Shown: piece by piece, positions 40,301 to 46,300 of the stretch
Layout of the letters: every line of letters starts with the position of its first letter
Numbering within the stretch: the stretch's first letter is position 1
Source: Rugalucina vietnamica
Lineage: Eukaryota; Mollusca; Bivalvia; Lucinida; Lucinidae
Direction: 5' to 3'
Length of the DNA: 64,000 bases
Assembly (NCBI GenBank): GCA_964017185.1
Contig: OZ024874.1
Coordinates: 38,354,721-38,418,720, forward strand
The notes under the pieces: generated by a model
Told to the model about the DNA's origin: nothing
Seen by the model: the letters and a program-made list of their open reading frames with translations, nothing else
Databases searched by the model: none
Position numbers and translations under genes: made by a program

Positions 40301-43300
40301 TCATGAATCAAACCAAGAAAATTACTTCTATATCTAGCACAAATGGATTGTCTCTATCAGTTCCATTGATACAAAACCTTGGTCCTTAGCATCTCATTAA
40401 CTCATTTAAGCCTGGCTTCTCTTTTATGGGACATAGGCAAACAGAATAACCCCAGATGTGACGCCACAGAACGCGGCATCCCATTTGGGGCTATTCTGTC
40501 TGCTTGGAGGAATTTCATCGAAAAATGAGATAAAATTAAAAATCACTCCTAACACCCCTAAAAATGAAAGTGGACTCACCCAATTGATAATGATGGAAAA
40601 ATCCATTCATCAAATATGGGTTAAGAATACAGTAGTGTTGGATCAGACTGTCATGTAGCTGTACAGGATCAACTGAGTTGTAGAAAGATATTTTATTGAT
40701 ATGTCATGCTGTGCTGCTGTTATTTTATGCTCTTATCCATATTGATGTTCCAGACAATTATAAAATCTTCTATAAATGCTGACTGATGTCAATAAATTTT
40801 ATTTCCAGCAATGTAATATGTCTCTAGAGAAATGGAGAGCAAATGAAAAATATCAAAATTAATACCAAAGGACTGGATCTTACAATGCTCAGCTGATGCT
40901 TATACATGTATCATTATATTTCTGTAACTGGGTAAAAAAATTATTTCTCTTAAGTTTGGACAAATGATTTTATTATGCATGGTTTGATCTGTTAAACTGA
41001 GATTGGTTGAGTTTTGTTACATATTTTCTTCCCCTATATTTGCAGGTTAGCTGAAGTAGAGCAAAGACAAGCCTCATCCACACCAGAATCGTAAGTTCAA
41101 TTGAAAATAATTAAAAAGGATATGAGCCGCGTCATGAGAAAACCTAATTTTTGCCTATGCAAAAACAAAGGCGCAGATCAGCTGTGCAGTAACTGCACAG
41201 CTGATCAGCGCCTTTGTTTTTTGCTACACAAATAATACAATTTCTCTATTACTTATATACAAAAGTTCAAGCTTCTATCTTTCTTCTATAGCTACATAGG
41301 CCCGCTTGTGTCAGATCTGGTCGGAAACTCCGAAGACCGGCTAATATAGTACCTATGCAATAGACGCTTGATTTTGACCGTAGGTGCATCAAATCTTCTT
41401 CTCTGAAACCACAGGGCCCACAGCTTTGATATTTTGTATGTGGCAATGGCTAATGGTCCTCTACATAAATTGTGCCAATCATGTCCCCGGGGTCAAAATT
41501 GGCCACGCCCCGGGGGTGGATAGTCTCCATAGACCTACAATAGGAAAAACTAAAAAAATCTTCTTCTCTGCAACCACTAGGCCCACAGCTTTGTTATTTG
41601 GTATGTAGCAATGGCTAATGGTCCTCTACATAAATTGTGCCATTCATGCCCCTGGGGTCAAATTTGGCCAGGCCCCGGAGGTTGATAGTCTCAATAGACT
41701 TGCTATGGGAAAAAATTAAAAAAATCTTCTTCTCTGAAACCACAGGGCACACAGCTTTGATATTTTGTATGTGTCAATGGCTAATGGTCCTCTACATAAA
41801 TTGTGCCAGCCATGCCCCTGGGGTCAAATTTGGCCACGCACCGGGGGTAGATAGTCTCCATAGACTTACAATGGGAAAAACTAAAAAAATCTTCTTCTCT
41901 GAAACCAAAAGGCCCAGAGCTTCTATATTTTGTATGTAGCAATGTTTGGTAGTCCCCATTATAAATTGTGCCAGTCATGCCCCTGGGTCAAATTTGGCCA
42001 TGCCCCGGGAGTCAATAGTGTCCATGCATAGACTTTCATTGGTCGATTCTCAATTAATTTAAATCTCATGAGCTTACAATGTGATAATCTCTCAGGTGAG
42101 CTACAGGACCAATGGTCCTCTAGTTAGCTCACCTGAGCCGAAGGCTCACAGGTGAGCTTATAGGATAGGCAGGCATCCGTCGTCCGTCGTCGTCCGTCCG
42201 TCGTCGTCGTCGTCCGTCCACAATTTCAAAGAAGAATATTTCTGAAGCTAGTAGGCCGATCTTGATCAAATTTAATGTGAACCATAATTGGGTTGGGGGA
42301 TTGATGGCATTAGGTTTTGGAGCAGATTGTATCAAAATTGTGGTTTCCATGGCAACAGATAGGTCCCATAGACTTACAATGGGAAAAACTAAAAAAATCT
42401 TCTTCTCTGAAACCACTAGGCCCACAGCTTTGATATTTGGTATGTAGCAATGGCTAATGGTCCTCTACATAAATTGTGCCATTCATGCCCCTGGGGTCAA
42501 ATTTGGCCAGGCCCCGGGAGGTCGATAGTCTCCATAGACTTACTATGGGAAAAAAATTAAAAAATCTTCTTCTCTGAAACCACAGGGCCCACAGCTTTGA
42601 TATTTGGTATGTGGCAATGGCTAATGGTCCTCTACATAAATTGTGCCAGCCATGCCCCTGGGGTCAAATTTGGCCATGCCCCGGGGGTCAATAGTCTCCA
42701 TAGACTTACAATTGGAAAAACTAAAAAAATCTTCTCTGAAACCACAAGGCCCACAGCTTTGATATTTGGTATGTAGCAATGGCTAATGGTCCTCTACATA
42801 AATTGGGCCATTCATGCCCCTGGGGTCAAATTTGGCCACGCCCCGGAGGTTGATAGTCTCCATAGACTTACTATGGGAAAAAATAAAAAAATCTTCTTCT
42901 CTGAAACCACAGGGCCCACAGCTTTGATATTTTGTAGGTGGCAATGGCTAATGGTCCTCTACATAAATTGTGCCAATCATGCCCCTGGGGTCAAATTTGG
43001 CCACACCCCGGGGGGTCAATAGTCTCCATAGACCTACAATAGGAAAAAAACTAAAAAAATCTTCTTCTCTGAAACCACTAGGCCAACAGCTTTGATATTT
43101 GGTATGTAGCAATGGCTAATGGTCCTCAACATAAATTGTGCCATTCATGCCCCTGGGGTCAAATTTGGCCATGCCCCGGGGGTTGATAGTCTCCATAGAC
43201 TTACTATGGGGAAAAAAAATCTTCTTCTATGAAACCACAGGGCCCACAGCTTTGATATTTTGTATGTGGCAATGGCTAATGGTCCTCTACATAAATTGTG

Positions 43301-46300
43301 CCAATCATGTCCCCGGGGTCAAATTTGGCTACGCCCCGGGGGTAGATAGTCTCCATAGACCTACAATAGGAAAAACTAAAAAAAATCTTCTTCTCTGAAA
43401 CCACTAGGCCCACAGCTTTGATATTTGGTATGTAGCAATGGCTAATGGTCCTCTACATAAATTGTGCCATTCATGCCCCTGGGGTCAAATTTGGCCACGC
43501 CCCGGGGGTTGATAGTCTCCATAGACTTACTGTGGGAAAAAAATTAAAAAATCTTCTTCTCTGAAACCACAGGGCCCACAGCTTTGATATTTTGTAGGTG
43601 GCAATGGCTAATGGTCTTCTACATAAATTGTGCCAATCATGCCCCTGGGGTCAAATTTGGCCACGCCCCGGGGGTCGATAGTCTCCATAGACCTACAATA
43701 GGAAAAAAACTAAAAAAATCTTCTTCTCTGAAACCACTAGGCCAACAGCTTTGATATTTGGTATGTAGCAATGGCTAATGGTCCTCTACATAAATTGTGC
43801 CATTCATGCCCCTGGGGTCAAATTTGGCCACGCCCCGGGTGTTGATAGTCTCCATAGACTTGCTATGGGAAAAAAATTAAAAAATCTTCTTCTTTGAAAC
43901 CACAGGGCCAACAGCTTTGATATTTGGTATGTAGCAATGGCTAATGGTCCTCTACATAAATTGTGCCAATCATGTCCCCGGGGTCAAATTTGGCCACGCC
44001 CCGGGGGTTGATAGTCTCCATAGACCTACAATAGGAAAAACTAAAAAAATCTTCTTTTCTGAAACCACTGGGCCCACAGCTTTGATATTTGGTATGTAGC
44101 AATTGCTAATGGTCCTCTACAAAAATTGTGCCATTCATGCCCCTGGGGTCAAATTTGGCCACGCCCCGGGGGTTGATAGTCTCCATAGACTTACTATGGG
44201 AAAAAAAATTAAAAAAATCTTCTTCTCTGAAACCACTAGGCCCACAGCTTTGATATTTGGTATGTAGCAATGGCTAATGGTCCTCTACATAAATTGTTCC
44301 ATTCTTGCCCCTGGGGTCAAATTTGGCCAGGCCCCGGAGGTTGATAGTCTCAATAGACTTGCTATGGGAAAAAAATCAAAAATCTTCTTCTCTGAAACCA
44401 CAGGGCACACAGCTTTGATATTTTGTATGTGGCAATGGCTAATAGTCCTCTACATAAATTGTGCCAGCCATGCCCCTGGGGTCAAATTTGGCCACGCCCC
44501 GGGGGTAGATAGTCTCCATAGACTTATAATGGGAAAAACTAACAAAAATCTTCTTCTCTGAAACCAAAAGGCCCAGAGCTTCTATATTTTGTATGTAGCA
44601 ATGTTTGGTAGTCCCCATTATAAATTGTGCCAGTCATGCCCCTGGGTCAAATTTGGCCATGCCCCGGGGGTCAATAGTGTCCATGCATAGACTTTCATTG
44701 GTCGATTCTCAATTAGTTTAAATCTCATGAGCTTACAATGTGATAATCTCTCAGGTGAGCTACAGGACCAATGGTCCTCTAGTTGAAATATGCATCCAAA
44801 CGGCTTTATAAATGCACTTTTATCTACAACATGTGCTACTTACGGTCCAAGGGCAGAGGATGTGGAACGTCGCATTCGTAACGATCTCGCCGACGCATAC
44901 GAAACTTCATAATAGCATGCATTAACATTCCACGTCGCATCAATAATCACGATTAACAGTTGATTCCCCGTGACCATGGACTTGTGTAAATTTTGATTTA
45001 TCTAATGTCCAAATCAAATTATATAAGAAGCATACCTGTAGTTTACTGAAGCATACATGTCAAATCTAATCAGCCATTTTATAGTATAAACTGTTAGCCT
45101 TTCACTAATAAAAGCGCCCTTATTTCATTTTTAAGCTTCAATGATTACATATTAAATTTAGATGGTTAATTTTGTGGAAAGATAATTATATAAGTTTAAA
45201 ATAAGTTATACAAATACTACTTGAAGTATTGAGTTGTATCATGGTAAAACCATCAATTAGTCATTTAAGAGTTTAAGTGTAGCTATGGATAGCTGAGGAT
45301 ATAAGTTGTCTAGAGCAAGATCCACAGTGAAGGCTGATCAGACTGAGAATATTGTCAAGGTTGGTCATTTTTGCTGGAGACAAATACGTACCTGAATCAA
45401 CTTTTCTCAGAGTATAGTATGTACCTGTGCTGAATTTCATGAAAGGTAAATACATGTATGCCTGTTGGGACAGAGTGCTTGTGGATGTATTTTATGTAAA
45501 AGGTCTGCTGCTATATAAAGGCTGATTTTGTATTCCAGAGATGATGAGCATCATTTGATAGCACAGTATTGTCAGAGTCTCAACGGGGATACTTCACAAC
45601 ATGCTGTAAGTTTGATAGGTTTTCAGGTTTATCATATCGCAATGAGTCAGCCGCATCGTGAGAAAACCGGATTTTTGCCTATGCAAAAACAAAGAAGCAG
45701 ATCAGATCAGGGCCTTTGATTTCACTACACGGATAGTACAATTCCTCTTTTCCTAAATCCAAAATTTCGAGCTAACCTACAGGTCGGTTTGTGTCAGACC
45801 TGGTCGGAAACTCAAAGACCGTTTTCTCATGTCGAGGCTCATATCGCAACAAGTCATTAAGATGGTAGCTTCTCATATGCCATTAATATGTATGTGTCTT
45901 GGTCAGACAGACATCTCCAAAGAATGTTTGGGGAGCATGGTGGCCTATTTGTTGAGCATTGGACTCTAAATCGAGGGATCCGTTTTGTACCAAGTTGTGA
46001 TCTTTAGATCCCATTGAATCCCCAGTATACAAGTGCTGGCTCAAATACCCAGGCAGTGGTGACTCTTTCCCAACATGACTGAAAAATTGATTGTACTACA
46101 ATACAAACAAGCAAAGCAATGTATCAGAAATTTCTATGGCAAGTCCCAGTTTACCGTACATTTGAACGTCCTTATGAGAAAACCAAGAAAATGATTTCCG
46201 AACAGGTCCAACACAAACCAAGCTGTACAGTCACAGAAGCAGACTAGAAGCTGAAAATTTTGTATTTAGAAAGTAGAGGAATTGTACTATCCATGTAGCG

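Noticed and set aside
41384..44561. Repeated 60-100-residue frames with [15 protein letters not shown]
   Set aside because: Translations of the family-A2 tandem units; no start, domain or codon support.
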